Shown here: one piece after another, positions 54,054 through 63,091 of the stretch
How positions within the stretch are numbered: the first letter of the stretch is position 1
How the letters are laid out: each line of letters opens with the position of its first letter
DNA from: Planctomycetaceae bacterium
GTDB taxonomy: Bacteria > Planctomycetota > Planctomycetia > Pirellulales > Pirellulaceae
NCBI GenBank assembly: GCA_018660825.1
Contig: JABJJO010000042.1
Coordinates: 1 to 64,000, forward strand
Reading direction: 5' to 3'
Length of the DNA stretch: 64,000 bases
Notes under the pieces: generated by a model
What the model was told of the DNA's origin: nothing
Seen by the model: only the letters and a program-made list of their open reading frames with translations
Database searches by the model: none
Program-made: the position numbers and the translations under genes

Positions 54054-54099
54054 CGCGAGTGAATTGACAAAGCACCAACACACAATTAAGACGGACATT

Positions 54100-55902
54100 A
54101 TGGATTGTCGTAACATTAGAAATTTTAGCATCATCGCTCACATCGATCATGGTAAGAGTACGCTTGCTGATCGCATCTTGGAATATACTGGGACGGTTGC
54201 TCAACGCGAACTCAAAGACCAGATGCTTGATGACATGGAGCTTGAGCGAGCGCGAGGGATTACGATCAAGGCTCGCAGCGTGAGTCTAAAATATCGTCAT
54301 GAGGGGACAGACTATCAGCTCAACTTAATTGACACTCCAGGGCATGTTGACTTTCAGTATGAGGTATCGCGTGCGCTAACTTGCTGCGAAGGCGCCTTGT
54401 TGTTGGTGGATGCTTTTCAGGGTGTCGAAGCGCAAACGGTAGCCAACGCTTATAGTGCTATTGAGCACGATTTGACGATTATCCCGGTCATTAATAAAAT
54501 CGATTTGGATTACGCGCGAGTTGATGAGGTGACGGAAGAGATCGAACAGCAATTTGGGCTCGGCGGGGATGAAATTCAATGTGTAAGCGCTAAAGAAGGG
54601 ATTGGCATAGAAGGATTGCTGGAGTCTATAATCAACACGATTCCTCCTCCTAAAGGTGCCCCGGAAGCGGAGTTGCAGGCAATGGTCTTTGATTCTCATT
54701 ACGATGAATTCCGAGGAGCTATTACCTATATCCGTATCATGAATGGCACGATTCGTAAGGGCGACAAGATTACGTTCATGCGAGCATCTTCTTCTCACGA
54801 GGTCGTTGAAATTGGTCAGTTTGTGCCACAACCCCAGGCTTGTGAAGGCTTAGGTGCTGGCCAAGTGGGATATGTGATATGTAATATCAAATCATTAGAT
54901 ATGGTTCATGTTGGTGACACGTTGTGCCGACATAATTCCGATGTTGAGGCGTTGCAAGGCTATCAAGAGCCTAAACGTATGGTGTATTGTGGATTATATC
55001 CATCAGATGGACAGGATTTTAAAGAGCTACGAGATGCTCTGGGTCGGTTAAAAATAAATGATCCAAGTTTCGTGTTTGAGCCAGAGACTAGCAAAGCATT
55101 AGGTTTTGGCTTTCGGTGTGGTTTTTTGGGACTGCTGCATATGGAAATTGTGCAACAGCGGTTGGAGCAAGAGTCCGATGTGGACCTTATCCAAACGGCG
55201 CCCAATGTCACTTATGAATTGACTACGAAAAAAGGTGAAGAGTTAGTCATTCATCGTCCCCAAGAAGTTCCGGATAGCGGCGAAATCGAAGAATTTCGAC
55301 AACCAATTGTACGTGTTAATTTCATTGCGCCGGCGGAGTACATTGGTGTGATCATGAAACTGTGTAACGATCGTCGCGGGGTTCAGCAATCACAAGAATA
55401 TCTCTCGACAACACGGATGATGTTGACCTACGACTTGCCCTTGGCGGAAGTTATTTACGACTTGCATGACAAATTGAAAAGCGCAACGCGCGGTTACGGT
55501 ACGATGGACTATGAGCTATTAGGGTATTACCCTGCAGATTTAGTTCGAATGGATATTTTGGTTAATGGGAACCGAGTGGATGCTTTGAGCATTATTTGTG
55601 ATCGCGTCGATTCTCAACGGCGGGGACGCGCTGTTTGTAAAAAATTAAAACTTGAGATCAACCGTCACATGTTTGAAGTGGCGGTACAGGCAGCTATTGG
55701 TGCCAAGGTGATTGCTCGCGAGACCGTGCGAGCGCTACGAAAGAATGTTACCGCTAAATGTTATGGCGGTGATATTTCTCGTAAAAAGAAACTTTGGGCA
55801 AAACAAAAAGAAGGCAAGAAGCGAATGAAAAGTGTAGGGAGTGTTGATATTCCGCAAAAGGCCTTCATGGCAGTATTGGAATCGGGCCAGGACCAGAATT
55901 AA
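54100..55902 (+). CDS. lepA: Elongation factor 4
   Basis: 600 residues from ATG at 54100. An upstream TTG would add 12 residues not normally present before IRNFSIIAHIDHGKST. GTPase motifs AHIDHGKST, DTPGHVDF and NKID are followed by domains II/III (ISTKEGxx; FGFRCGFLGLLHMEIVQQRL near 340) and the LepA-specific C-terminal domain (DYELLGYYPADLVRMDIL and the Lys-rich YGGDISRKKKLWAKQKEGKK). Length matches the family. It back-translocates ribosomes under stress. The gene ends two bases before the adjacent signal peptidase gene. Confidence 0.95.
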   Translation: MDCRNIRNFSIIAHIDHGKSTLADRILEYTGTVAQRELKDQMLDDMELERARGITIKARSVSLKYRHEGTDYQLNLIDTPGHVDFQYEVSRALTCCEGALLLVDAFQGVEAQTVANAYSAIEHDLTIIPVINKIDLDYARVDEVTEEIEQQFGLGGDEIQCVSAKEGIGIEGLLESIINTIPPPKGAPEAELQAMVFDSHYDEFRGAITYIRIMNGTIRKGDKITFMRASSSHEVVEIGQFVPQPQACEGLGAGQVGYVICNIKSLDMVHVGDTLCRHNSDVEALQGYQEPKRMVYCGLYPSDGQDFKELRDALGRLKINDPSFVFEPETSKALGFGFRCGFLGLLHMEIVQQRLEQESDVDLIQTAPNVTYELTTKKGEELVIHRPQEVPDSGEIEEFRQPIVRVNFIAPAEYIGVIMKLCNDRRGVQQSQEYLSTTRMMLTYDLPLAEVIYDLHDKLKSATRGYGTMDYELLGYYPADLVRMDILVNGNRVDALSIICDRVDSQRRGRAVCKKLKLEINRHMFEVAVQAAIGAKVIARETVRALRKNVTAKCYGGDISRKKKLWAKQKEGKKRMKSVGSVDIPQKAFMAVLESGQDQN

Positions 55903-55904
55903 AC

Positions 55905-57215
55905 GTGGACAAACAACCGCATCATATCAAAGGGGTTACGCTGCTGTGCCTTGCGATTGTTGCTACCGGTGGAGTTATTGGCTGGTTGTTATCACGCGAT
56001 TCTGAAACAGCGAAAGTGTATACGGTTCGCCCAATTGTGTCGGGGAGCATGGCCAACGCCGCTCCTGGACCCCATCTGCAAATTCAATGTCACGATTGTG
56101 GTATCGCTTATCGCTGTGATGTAACGACTGTCGGCGAAGACCATTTGCCGGTGTGCTACAACTGTGGTGCGATAAACTCGATTGAGGGTCGCCGTGGGCA
56201 TGCCGGTCAAGTTGCGTATGCAGCAGGCGACATTAGGCGGTGGTCAAAGGTCGTTTTTACCGCGCCTGAATCAGCCGACGACTCAGGCTTGCTACTAAAA
56301 CGCATCGTGGCTTTACCTGGTGAGCAGTTGGGATTTGTGGACGGTGACTTGTGGATCAATGGGACTCGCTATCAGAAGTCCTTGCGAGAGTTTGATTTGT
56401 TGCAGATTCCTGTTTTTGATAGTCGATACCGCCCTCTGGATTCGCAGCATTCATTTCTGAGTCGATTTGCGGTTGGAATGAATGAACAGGCATGGTTGAT
56501 CACCCCGACTGGTGAATTTGCATTTGATGCTGCGGAGAACCCATCTCACCAATGGCTAGAATATATTCACTGGAATGTTATCGCGGGGTTTGTGCCTCAA
56601 GTACAACGAGGTTCGGCTGACGCTATTTTAGATTATCATCCCTACAACCAATATATCTCTCGGCCACAATTGAATTTCGTGGATGATTATGTCGTTGATC
56701 TTTGGGTGACGACGCATACTGCGCCGGTATTTCAATTTCGATTATTGGATGTGGACGTGACCGTCGATTGCGAAGGTCATACGGTCAGCGTTTCACAAGG
56801 CGTTCAATATTGTGGGCAGCAATCGATTGACGAAACGACAGTACCGTTGAAGCAACCTTGGAAAATTAGGGTTGGACGTTTAGATGGTCGAGTCGTTGTG
56901 CAGATCAATTCACAACAATGGGCTTTCGACTTTAAACCAATCCTACCGACGGGCAACTACGTCGATGACCGATTGGTACGACAACGACCGTTTGCCATCG
57001 CAGCCGCAGTGGGAAATTTAGAGATCAAGCGGATTTTAATTGCGCGAGATATTTATTGGTTAGCACCGAACGGTAGGGACCACTCATGGCAGCTTTCGTC
57101 AGAGTTGCCGCCCGACAAATTTTTTCTGGTTGGAGATAATCAACCGGTTTCTCGAGATTCTCGTCATTGGAATCAAGGCATCCATCGGTCACTGATTCAA
57201 GGCGTTGTGCAGTAA
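55905..57215 (+). CDS. Signal-peptidase-I-like protein with Cys4 ribbon and beta insertion
   Basis: 436 residues from GTG. One N-terminal helix (TLLCLAIVATGGVIGWLL), then catalytic Ser48 in IVSGSM. A Cys4 ribbon follows (HDCG near 64 and CYNCG near 84). Lys132 in LLKRIVALPGE is the general base, and the C-terminus has FFLVGDNQPVSRDSRHW (box E). Between them is an extra beta-rich region of about 200 residues (DLWVTTHTAPVFQF, VRVGRLDGRVVVQ-like) resembling a jelly roll. It removes signal peptides. Unlike LepB the two catalytic residues are far apart. The gene is three bases after lepA. Confidence 0.8.
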   Translation: MDKQPHHIKGVTLLCLAIVATGGVIGWLLSRDSETAKVYTVRPIVSGSMANAAPGPHLQIQCHDCGIAYRCDVTTVGEDHLPVCYNCGAINSIEGRRGHAGQVAYAAGDIRRWSKVVFTAPESADDSGLLLKRIVALPGEQLGFVDGDLWINGTRYQKSLREFDLLQIPVFDSRYRPLDSQHSFLSRFAVGMNEQAWLITPTGEFAFDAAENPSHQWLEYIHWNVIAGFVPQVQRGSADAILDYHPYNQYISRPQLNFVDDYVVDLWVTTHTAPVFQFRLLDVDVTVDCEGHTVSVSQGVQYCGQQSIDETTVPLKQPWKIRVGRLDGRVVVQINSQQWAFDFKPILPTGNYVDDRLVRQRPFAIAAAVGNLEIKRILIARDIYWLAPNGRDHSWQLSSELPPDKFFLVGDNQPVSRDSRHWNQGIHRSLIQGVVQ

Positions 57216-57306
57216 ATAGTGCCGCACCTCCCTGACTCTGCCCTCGTTATAAATAGATGGATAGAGTATATTTGCAACCAACGGAACTTTTCCTTTCGAG
57301 TCATCG

Positions 57307-57312
57307 TATAAT
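57307..57312 (+). promoter_or_regulatory. Possible -10 element for the second signal peptidase
   Basis: TATAAT, 50 bases before the ATG at 57362. The matching -35 (about 57284, GAACTT) is weak, so confidence is low. Confidence 0.25.
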
Positions 57313-57361
57313 CCCCTATACACCCCGTGCAAGTTCATTTCCGACTGAGAGATTTTGATAA

Positions 57362-59416
57362 ATGACGGACAAAAAACAAATTGAGCGATACCGCAAGTTG
57401 CCCTTGATGTTGCAACGCGATTTGTTGGAAGGTTTCGCGGCCGCAGTGATCTTGGCATTTATTTTCCGTGGATTTGTTGCTGAAGCATATGTCATCCCGA
57501 CGGGCTCGATGGCTCACGGTTTGCAAGGGCGACATATGGATCACGAATGTCCAAAGTGTAATTTTCCATATCGGTCGGGTGCCAGCGAAGAAAATGATGG
57601 CGATGGAGAGGTGATTGCAACGACGTGCCCACAGTGTGGTTTTGTCGATGTGTTAGACAAGGTAAACGAAATAAACGAGCGTTCCTTCTCGGGCGATCGA
57701 ATTTTGGTTAATAAGTTTGCCTATGCATTAAGCGACCCAGAGCGGTGGGATGTGATTGTCTTTAAGTATCCCTACGAAGCGACGACTAACTACATCAAGC
57801 GATTGATTGGGCTACCGGGTGAAGTTGTGCGATTATCCAACGGCGATGTTTATACCCGCCCCACGGACAATCTCGACGCGGCCTTTGAAATGGCTCGTAA
57901 GCCGGTTGGTAAGCAGCTCTCGATGATGCAGCTTGTGTATGACACACAATATCGTTCAAGTGCGTTGGATGAAGTTATGTGGCCGCAACCGTGGCGGATG
58001 GTCGGTGAATATCGATCACGATATCATCCTAGTGAACAGGAAGGCGTCGCGGGGTATTGGTCAATGTCGACTCAGGGATTTAAAGCTACGATTGATGGTA
58101 GTCGCAAAGAAGAAACAGTCGGATTACGTTATCACCACCACATCCCAGATTCGACATTTTGGGTTGATTACAACCAACATCGAGTTGCCGCGAATTTAGC
58201 GGAAAAATCAGGAGACGCTATTCGAGCTAAAAAAATTCGTGAAGGGATGAAAGTCCGCTGGTGGCCTCTTCCTAAACTCATCACGGACGCGTATGCATAC
58301 AATCGAGTGATCAATGATGATGTGTCCTATTTTGGCGAAGTTGTTTTTGCGTCGTGGGATCAAGCGGCACAACCAGTCGATAACTCGGATGACGCCAAAC
58401 TAACAGCCTTTATCTCTAATTTTCGCGAGCACTTAGAAGGCGATCAAATCATCGCAGGACGATCGCGCGATTTGCTAACGCAAAATTTGAAAATCAAATG
58501 GCCCAGTGGAAGTGATCGAGGCAACTATTGGGTCGGTGATTTAGCAGTAGAATTTGAAATCAGTGTTGCGAATGATACAGGAACGATCGGTTTTGACATT
58601 GTGGAATCTGGTGTTTATTATCAAGGCAGCATTGACATCGCAACTGGCGAACTAAAGTTGTCGATTGATAATGGAAATGAATTATTTGTAGGGGAAAGCT
58701 CTGAAGTTGCAACGATCCAGGGGGCCACTAATTTGAAAGGTGCCGGTGAATATGAAATCCGGTTTTCAAATTTTGATAATGAGCTGCGAGTTTGGCTTGA
58801 CGGTGAATTAATAGAGTTATCACAAAAGGCGACTTATGTGACAGACCAAATACTTGGCCCTAAATGGTCGGAGCGCGATCCTGGTGACTTAATGCCTGCG
58901 GGAATTAGTTCCAAAGGCGTTGCTATGACGGTCAAAAACGCGCGAGTTTTTCGTGATGGCTATTATATCGCTACTAATCAAGCAGGATTTCCAATGGGAA
59001 CAGAATATAACCATTGGTCCATGAGTGAATTGCAATCCATGCGGCAATTGGTAGCTGGTGTCGAACCATTTTGGATGGAAGTGGATGATTGGGATTCGAG
59101 TAACATCTATAAGATCGCTAAACTGCGACTGCACTTGGATTTTTTCCCATTATGGACCCGCACAAAATTTTTCACAGACCGAGCGACCGTTGAATTTGAA
59201 GTAGCTCAAGACGAATTTTTGCCGATGGGAGATAACAGTCCGGCGAGCAGCGATGGTCGTGGTTGGTATCCGATTCTGGGCAAAAACAGCTTCCATCGTA
59301 GCCTATTAATTGGGGAAGCATTGATGATTTATTGGCCTCATGCGTGGTACATCGATTTAGGTGGCAAAGCGGTTCCCGCTATTCCGAACTTTCCGAAGAT
59401 CAAGGTAATACAGTAA
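57362..59416 (+). CDS. lepB: Signal peptidase I with Cys4 ribbon and long insertion
   Basis: 684 residues, twice the length of ordinary LepB. An N-terminal helix (AAAVILAFIFRGFVAEA) precedes catalytic Ser49 in IPTGSM. Cys63/66 (HECPKC) and a second CPQC near 90 form a probable zinc ribbon. SGDRILVNKFAY and Lys146 in YIKRLIGLPGE are boxes C and D. Box E is FLPMGDNSPASSDGRGW at the end. Between D and E sits a 400-residue insertion with a beta sandwich (LAVEFEISVANDTGTIGFDI, FDNELRVWLDGELIEL). It shares its plan with the neighbouring 436-residue paralogue. It cleaves signal peptides at the outer face of the inner membrane. Confidence 0.85.
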   Translation: MTDKKQIERYRKLPLMLQRDLLEGFAAAVILAFIFRGFVAEAYVIPTGSMAHGLQGRHMDHECPKCNFPYRSGASEENDGDGEVIATTCPQCGFVDVLDKVNEINERSFSGDRILVNKFAYALSDPERWDVIVFKYPYEATTNYIKRLIGLPGEVVRLSNGDVYTRPTDNLDAAFEMARKPVGKQLSMMQLVYDTQYRSSALDEVMWPQPWRMVGEYRSRYHPSEQEGVAGYWSMSTQGFKATIDGSRKEETVGLRYHHHIPDSTFWVDYNQHRVAANLAEKSGDAIRAKKIREGMKVRWWPLPKLITDAYAYNRVINDDVSYFGEVVFASWDQAAQPVDNSDDAKLTAFISNFREHLEGDQIIAGRSRDLLTQNLKIKWPSGSDRGNYWVGDLAVEFEISVANDTGTIGFDIVESGVYYQGSIDIATGELKLSIDNGNELFVGESSEVATIQGATNLKGAGEYEIRFSNFDNELRVWLDGELIELSQKATYVTDQILGPKWSERDPGDLMPAGISSKGVAMTVKNARVFRDGYYIATNQAGFPMGTEYNHWSMSELQSMRQLVAGVEPFWMEVDDWDSSNIYKIAKLRLHLDFFPLWTRTKFFTDRATVEFEVAQDEFLPMGDNSPASSDGRGWYPILGKNSFHRSLLIGEALMIYWPHAWYIDLGGKAVPAIPNFPKIKVIQ

Positions 59417-59473
59417 GATATGTCAGCGGGATAACTTGGTGTTTAACCTGTTACCATCAACTCGGATACTCAC

Positions 59474-60208
59474 ATGCCTATTTTGGAAGCTAAGGGTCTA
59501 GTAAAATCATTTCGTCGTCGGCGAGTGGTCAACGGGATCAACTTGCGTGTTGAGAGGGGGGAGATTATCGGTTTGCTCGGTGTCAATGGTGCTGGCAAGA
59601 CGACGAGTTTTAAAATGATATGTGGCATGTTGCCCCCGGACTCTGGCCAAGTCTTCCTCAAAGGGCAGGACGTTACTAATTGGCCGATGTACAAACGGTC
59701 ACGTGAATGTAGCATGGGGTATTTAGCTCAAGAATCCAGTGTCTTTCAAAATCTATCGGTTGAGCAGAATTTGATCATGATGATCGAAATGCAAGACATC
59801 AAAGGGACAAGGAAAAAAGAGTTTTGCAATGAGCTGCTTGATCGATTCAGCATCACTAAAATCCGAAAAACCAAAGCGGGTAAGATCTCAGGTGGCGAGC
59901 GACGGCGTTTAGAGATAGCGAGATGTTTGGTTTCTGATCCAGAGATCGTGATGCTAGACGAGCCTTTTTCGGGCGTTGATCCGATTACAGTGCAGAGTAT
60001 ACAGGTCTCGATTGAAGCATTACGCGATCAGGGCATCTCTATTTTGATTACCGACCACGCTGTTCGTGAAATGCTTAATATTGTTGATCGCGGGTATGTG
60101 ATTGCCGCCGGTGAAGTGATGTTCGAAGGAGAGCCTCAAGAAATTTGGGATAACGAAGATGTTCGCCGCAAATATTTGGGCAACATGGGAAAACAAAAAA
60201 TCGCGTGA
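59474..60208 (+). CDS. lptB: LptB-type ABC ATPase
   Basis: 244 residues: Walker A GVNGAGKTT, signature SGGERRRLEIARC, Walker B IVMLDEPFSGVDP, switch ITDHAV. RECSMGYLAQESSVFQNLSV is the LptB-typical Q-loop neighbourhood. It powers transport of lipopolysaccharide from the inner membrane by LptFG, which are not in this window. Length is usual. It lies 57 bp downstream of the signal peptidase. Confidence 0.85.
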   Translation: MPILEAKGLVKSFRRRRVVNGINLRVERGEIIGLLGVNGAGKTTSFKMICGMLPPDSGQVFLKGQDVTNWPMYKRSRECSMGYLAQESSVFQNLSVEQNLIMMIEMQDIKGTRKKEFCNELLDRFSITKIRKTKAGKISGGERRRLEIARCLVSDPEIVMLDEPFSGVDPITVQSIQVSIEALRDQGISILITDHAVREMLNIVDRGYVIAAGEVMFEGEPQEIWDNEDVRRKYLGNMGKQKIA

Positions 60209-60258
60209 TGGCTCGTCGGAGTGATTATCCAAAATTGAAACGACAGGTTTTACTCCGT

Positions 60259-61491
60259 TTAAAACGTGAACGGGATGTTCCCCAATCGCTCGAGTGTTTC
60301 TTGTAACAATGCCTGTTCTGCTTCTTCTCCATCAGCAACATAGGTGACGGAGAATCGCAAATAGCTACCAGCATTATCCCAAGGTACAGTGACAATCCCA
60401 TGTTCGGTAATTAAATATTGACACGCTTCTTCGGCATTGGCAAAAGAGGGCCCATTTTCAACGCCGGTAGGAGACGGAGTATAAAGGAAATACGAACCAC
60501 CGGGCATGGAACATTGAAAACCACAAGTGCTTAGTGCGGTGACTAGATTGGTCATCCGCCGACGGTATTTTTCACGGACCCTCGGAGCGATAGTTTCATC
60601 GTCGAGCGCAGCCGCAGCCGCTTTTTGGATGGCAATGAACTGACCGCTATCACAATTGTCTTTTATGTCTGCAAACGCTCGAACTAATAACGGATTCCCG
60701 CAGACCCAACCGATCCTCCAGCCGATCATGTCAAATCCTTTGGACATGGAATGAATCTCGACACCAACGTCGCGCGCTCCGGGTGTTTCTAGGAAACTAG
60801 TCGGTTTGCCGGTAAACGTTAGCATTATGTGAGCGGCGTCTTGAATAACGACAATTTTATGTTGTTTGGCAAACTCAACCACTTCGGCATAAAACGCTGT
60901 GGTCGCGAGTTTACCGGTAGGACTATTGGGATAGTTTATTACGAGCAATTTAACTCGCGGCAAAATATCAGCTGGGATTGATTTCAGATCAGGCAAAAAA
61001 TTATTTTCCGCTAGCAGTGGTAACTCATGAACTTCGCCACCGTAGTATTTTGTGTGGGTACCTGCAACTGGATAACCCGGTACGGTCATTAATGTGATGT
61101 CTCCGGGGTTAATAAAGCATGCTGGGATCATCGAAAGTGCAGTTTTCGAACCGATGCAGTGATTTATTTCTGTATCAGGGTCTAGCGGTACAGCAAATTC
61201 ACGTTGCATGAACCGTGCGACTGCCGCTTTGAATTCTGGAACACCGTTATCCGCGTACCCTCGATTTTCGAGTAGGTGGATTTCATCGCCCATGACTTGT
61301 CGGACGGATTGTGCGGCAATACTATCGTTTTCCCCGATGCCAAAATCGAGCAACTTTCGGTCGGGTTGATCCGCCATTGCTTGTCGTTTAGCCCGTTTAA
61401 TTTTTTCGAACTTATAGATTTCGGTATCTTTGCCATAGTGAATACCACCAATGCGGTGGGCAAATAATTGTTGAAAGTAAGGGTCGTTCAT
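60259..61491 (-). CDS. dapL: LL-diaminopimelate aminotransferase
   Basis: 410 residues, fold type I aminotransferase. It opens NDPYFQQLFAHRI..., with KRAKRQAMADQPDRKLLDFG typical of DapL-family enzymes. The PLP motifs are NYPNSPTG near 188, QDAAHIML near 220 and SMSKGFDMIGWRIGW with Lys251 as Schiff base. It converts tetrahydrodipicolinate to LL-diaminopimelate in one step for lysine and peptidoglycan; this route is known in planctomycetes and related phyla. Other class I/II aminotransferases cannot be fully excluded. It converges on lptB. Confidence 0.85.
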   Translation of the reverse strand: MNDPYFQQLFAHRIGGIHYGKDTEIYKFEKIKRAKRQAMADQPDRKLLDFGIGENDSIAAQSVRQVMGDEIHLLENRGYADNGVPEFKAAVARFMQREFAVPLDPDTEINHCIGSKTALSMIPACFINPGDITLMTVPGYPVAGTHTKYYGGEVHELPLLAENNFLPDLKSIPADILPRVKLLVINYPNSPTGKLATTAFYAEVVEFAKQHKIVVIQDAAHIMLTFTGKPTSFLETPGARDVGVEIHSMSKGFDMIGWRIGWVCGNPLLVRAFADIKDNCDSGQFIAIQKAAAAALDDETIAPRVREKYRRRMTNLVTALSTCGFQCSMPGGSYFLYTPSPTGVENGPSFANAEEACQYLITEHGIVTVPWDNAGSYLRFSVTYVADGEEAEQALLQETLERLGNIPFTF

Positions 61492-61609
61492 GATTTAATT
61501 TCAAAGTAATAAACACTAGTGGCAAAAGCAAAAATCGTATATTTACCCTAATGCAAAAAAGACGAATCGACAACCGCGTGGCGATTGATCGGCATGGCGC
61601 TAGAAACGG

Positions 61610-63028
61610 CTACAGTAGATGGCGGGCTTTTATTTCAAGATATTGATTAATGATCGGTGTGGTCATGTCTTCGGGAAAGACATCCATTGCAAACGCACCG
61701 CGGTGGGTGAGCGTATTTAAAACATCATGCCGCCAATTCAAAATCTGGGCTGCTGCGGCAGCGTTGTAGAGGCTCTTTGTTTGCTCGGCCTCATCAAAAA
61801 TATGATGATCTCGTAGCATCACGCTAATGGGTAAATGCCGGCGTGAAACCGTTTGCATATATTGAACAACTTGCTGCGAATTGACTTCATCGACGACGTT
61901 CGTAATTAAGATAACGAGCGCCCGTTTGTTACATCGGTTTGCCAAATAAAGGAATGCCTCATCGTAGCGAGATTCCACCATACGGGGAAATTGATTAAAC
62001 GAGGCGTGTAACAATTGGTTCATTTGACTCATGCCTGACCGAGGCGGAACAAAGCAATGAATTTTATCGGAGAAGCAAATTAGCCCAACCGAATCACCTT
62101 TGGATAATGCTACGTGACTGAGCATTAACATTGAGTTCAATGCATGGTCGACGAAAGTCATTTCGGCAGATTCATTCGTCATCATACGGCCACAATCAAT
62201 CAAAAATATGATCCGTTGACTTTGAGTGTTTTGATAATCTTGAACGATCAACTTGTTGTGTCGCGCGGTACTACGCCAATTGATATTTCGATAATGGTCA
62301 TCGCGTGTGTATTCCCGGAGTCGCTCAAATTCGTTGTCTTGCCCAACTTTTCGAGTTCTGCGGACGCCCAAAAGATTCAAGCGATTTGTCCGCGCTAGCA
62401 ATGCGTAATGTGAAAGTTGATGTAAGTCTGGATAGACGTGGATTTGAGTTTCTACGGGGACGGTTAAATGTCGCACCCAAAATCCAAATAGACTGCGACT
62501 ACGGACATGAATGCATTGTAATTTGAATTGGCCGCGTTTCGTTGGTTTGAACGAATATTGAAATTCTTTTGTTTCATGTTTGCCAATGGAACTACGAAAA
62601 ATAGAATCTTCGACTTTGAAAGTTTCAGGCAAATCATCCAAAAGTGTTAATCGTAAACGACGAGATGATTCATTGATCATGCGAAAGGCGACGTTGGAGT
62701 TCTTAACGATGGAAGCAACCTTGTTGTGGTGGCGTTCGGCACGCAAGGCAGAAGTGGACGGCAAAGTGAACAAGTCTAGAAGCGAGACAGTAAAAATCAA
62801 AGCGTCGGCCGCCAAAGCGGGTACAAGCCAGGAAGCATTCAGCATAATCCCCGCAGTTAGGACGGTTGGGATTAGTAGTGCCAGCGGATAGACAATGTAT
62901 GGGTAGACTTTGCGTCGAGCAACAATAATTAAAGGTATAGTGAGCGCAACAAGCACTAGCCACGGAAACATCTGGATGAACTCCAGTTGTTCCTGTAATT
63001 GTTCTGTTTGTTGCAGAGTAGTATCCAA
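61610..63028 (-). CDS. DUF58 protein
   Basis: 472 residues. Three N-terminal hydrophobic segments (FPWLVLVALTIPLIIVA, YIVYPLALLIPTVLTAGIML, LVPALAADALIFTVSLLDLF) precede a beta-rich region and the DUF58 signature FERLREYTRDDHYRNINWRS near 215. The vWA-like part is IIFLIDCGRMM near 252 with its metal site degenerate. It follows the MoxR gene by 63 bp, the usual MoxR-DUF58 pairing in a chaperone-like or assembly system. Confidence 0.88.
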   Translation of the reverse strand: MDTTLQQTEQLQEQLEFIQMFPWLVLVALTIPLIIVARRKVYPYIVYPLALLIPTVLTAGIMLNASWLVPALAADALIFTVSLLDLFTLPSTSALRAERHHNKVASIVKNSNVAFRMINESSRRLRLTLLDDLPETFKVEDSIFRSSIGKHETKEFQYSFKPTKRGQFKLQCIHVRSRSLFGFWVRHLTVPVETQIHVYPDLHQLSHYALLARTNRLNLLGVRRTRKVGQDNEFERLREYTRDDHYRNINWRSTARHNKLIVQDYQNTQSQRIIFLIDCGRMMTNESAEMTFVDHALNSMLMLSHVALSKGDSVGLICFSDKIHCFVPPRSGMSQMNQLLHASFNQFPRMVESRYDEAFLYLANRCNKRALVILITNVVDEVNSQQVVQYMQTVSRRHLPISVMLRDHHIFDEAEQTKSLYNAAAAAQILNWRHDVLNTLTHRGAFAMDVFPEDMTTPIINQYLEIKARHLL

Positions 63029-63091
63029 TTGTTTATCCCAAATTGTGTGTTCTTATCGGTGCTTTCACTAATGGCGATGTCGGATTTGACC

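Noticed and set aside
54064-54099. TTG start twelve codons upstream for LepA
   Set aside because: The family begins close to IRNFSIIAHIDHGKST, matching the ATG at 54100.
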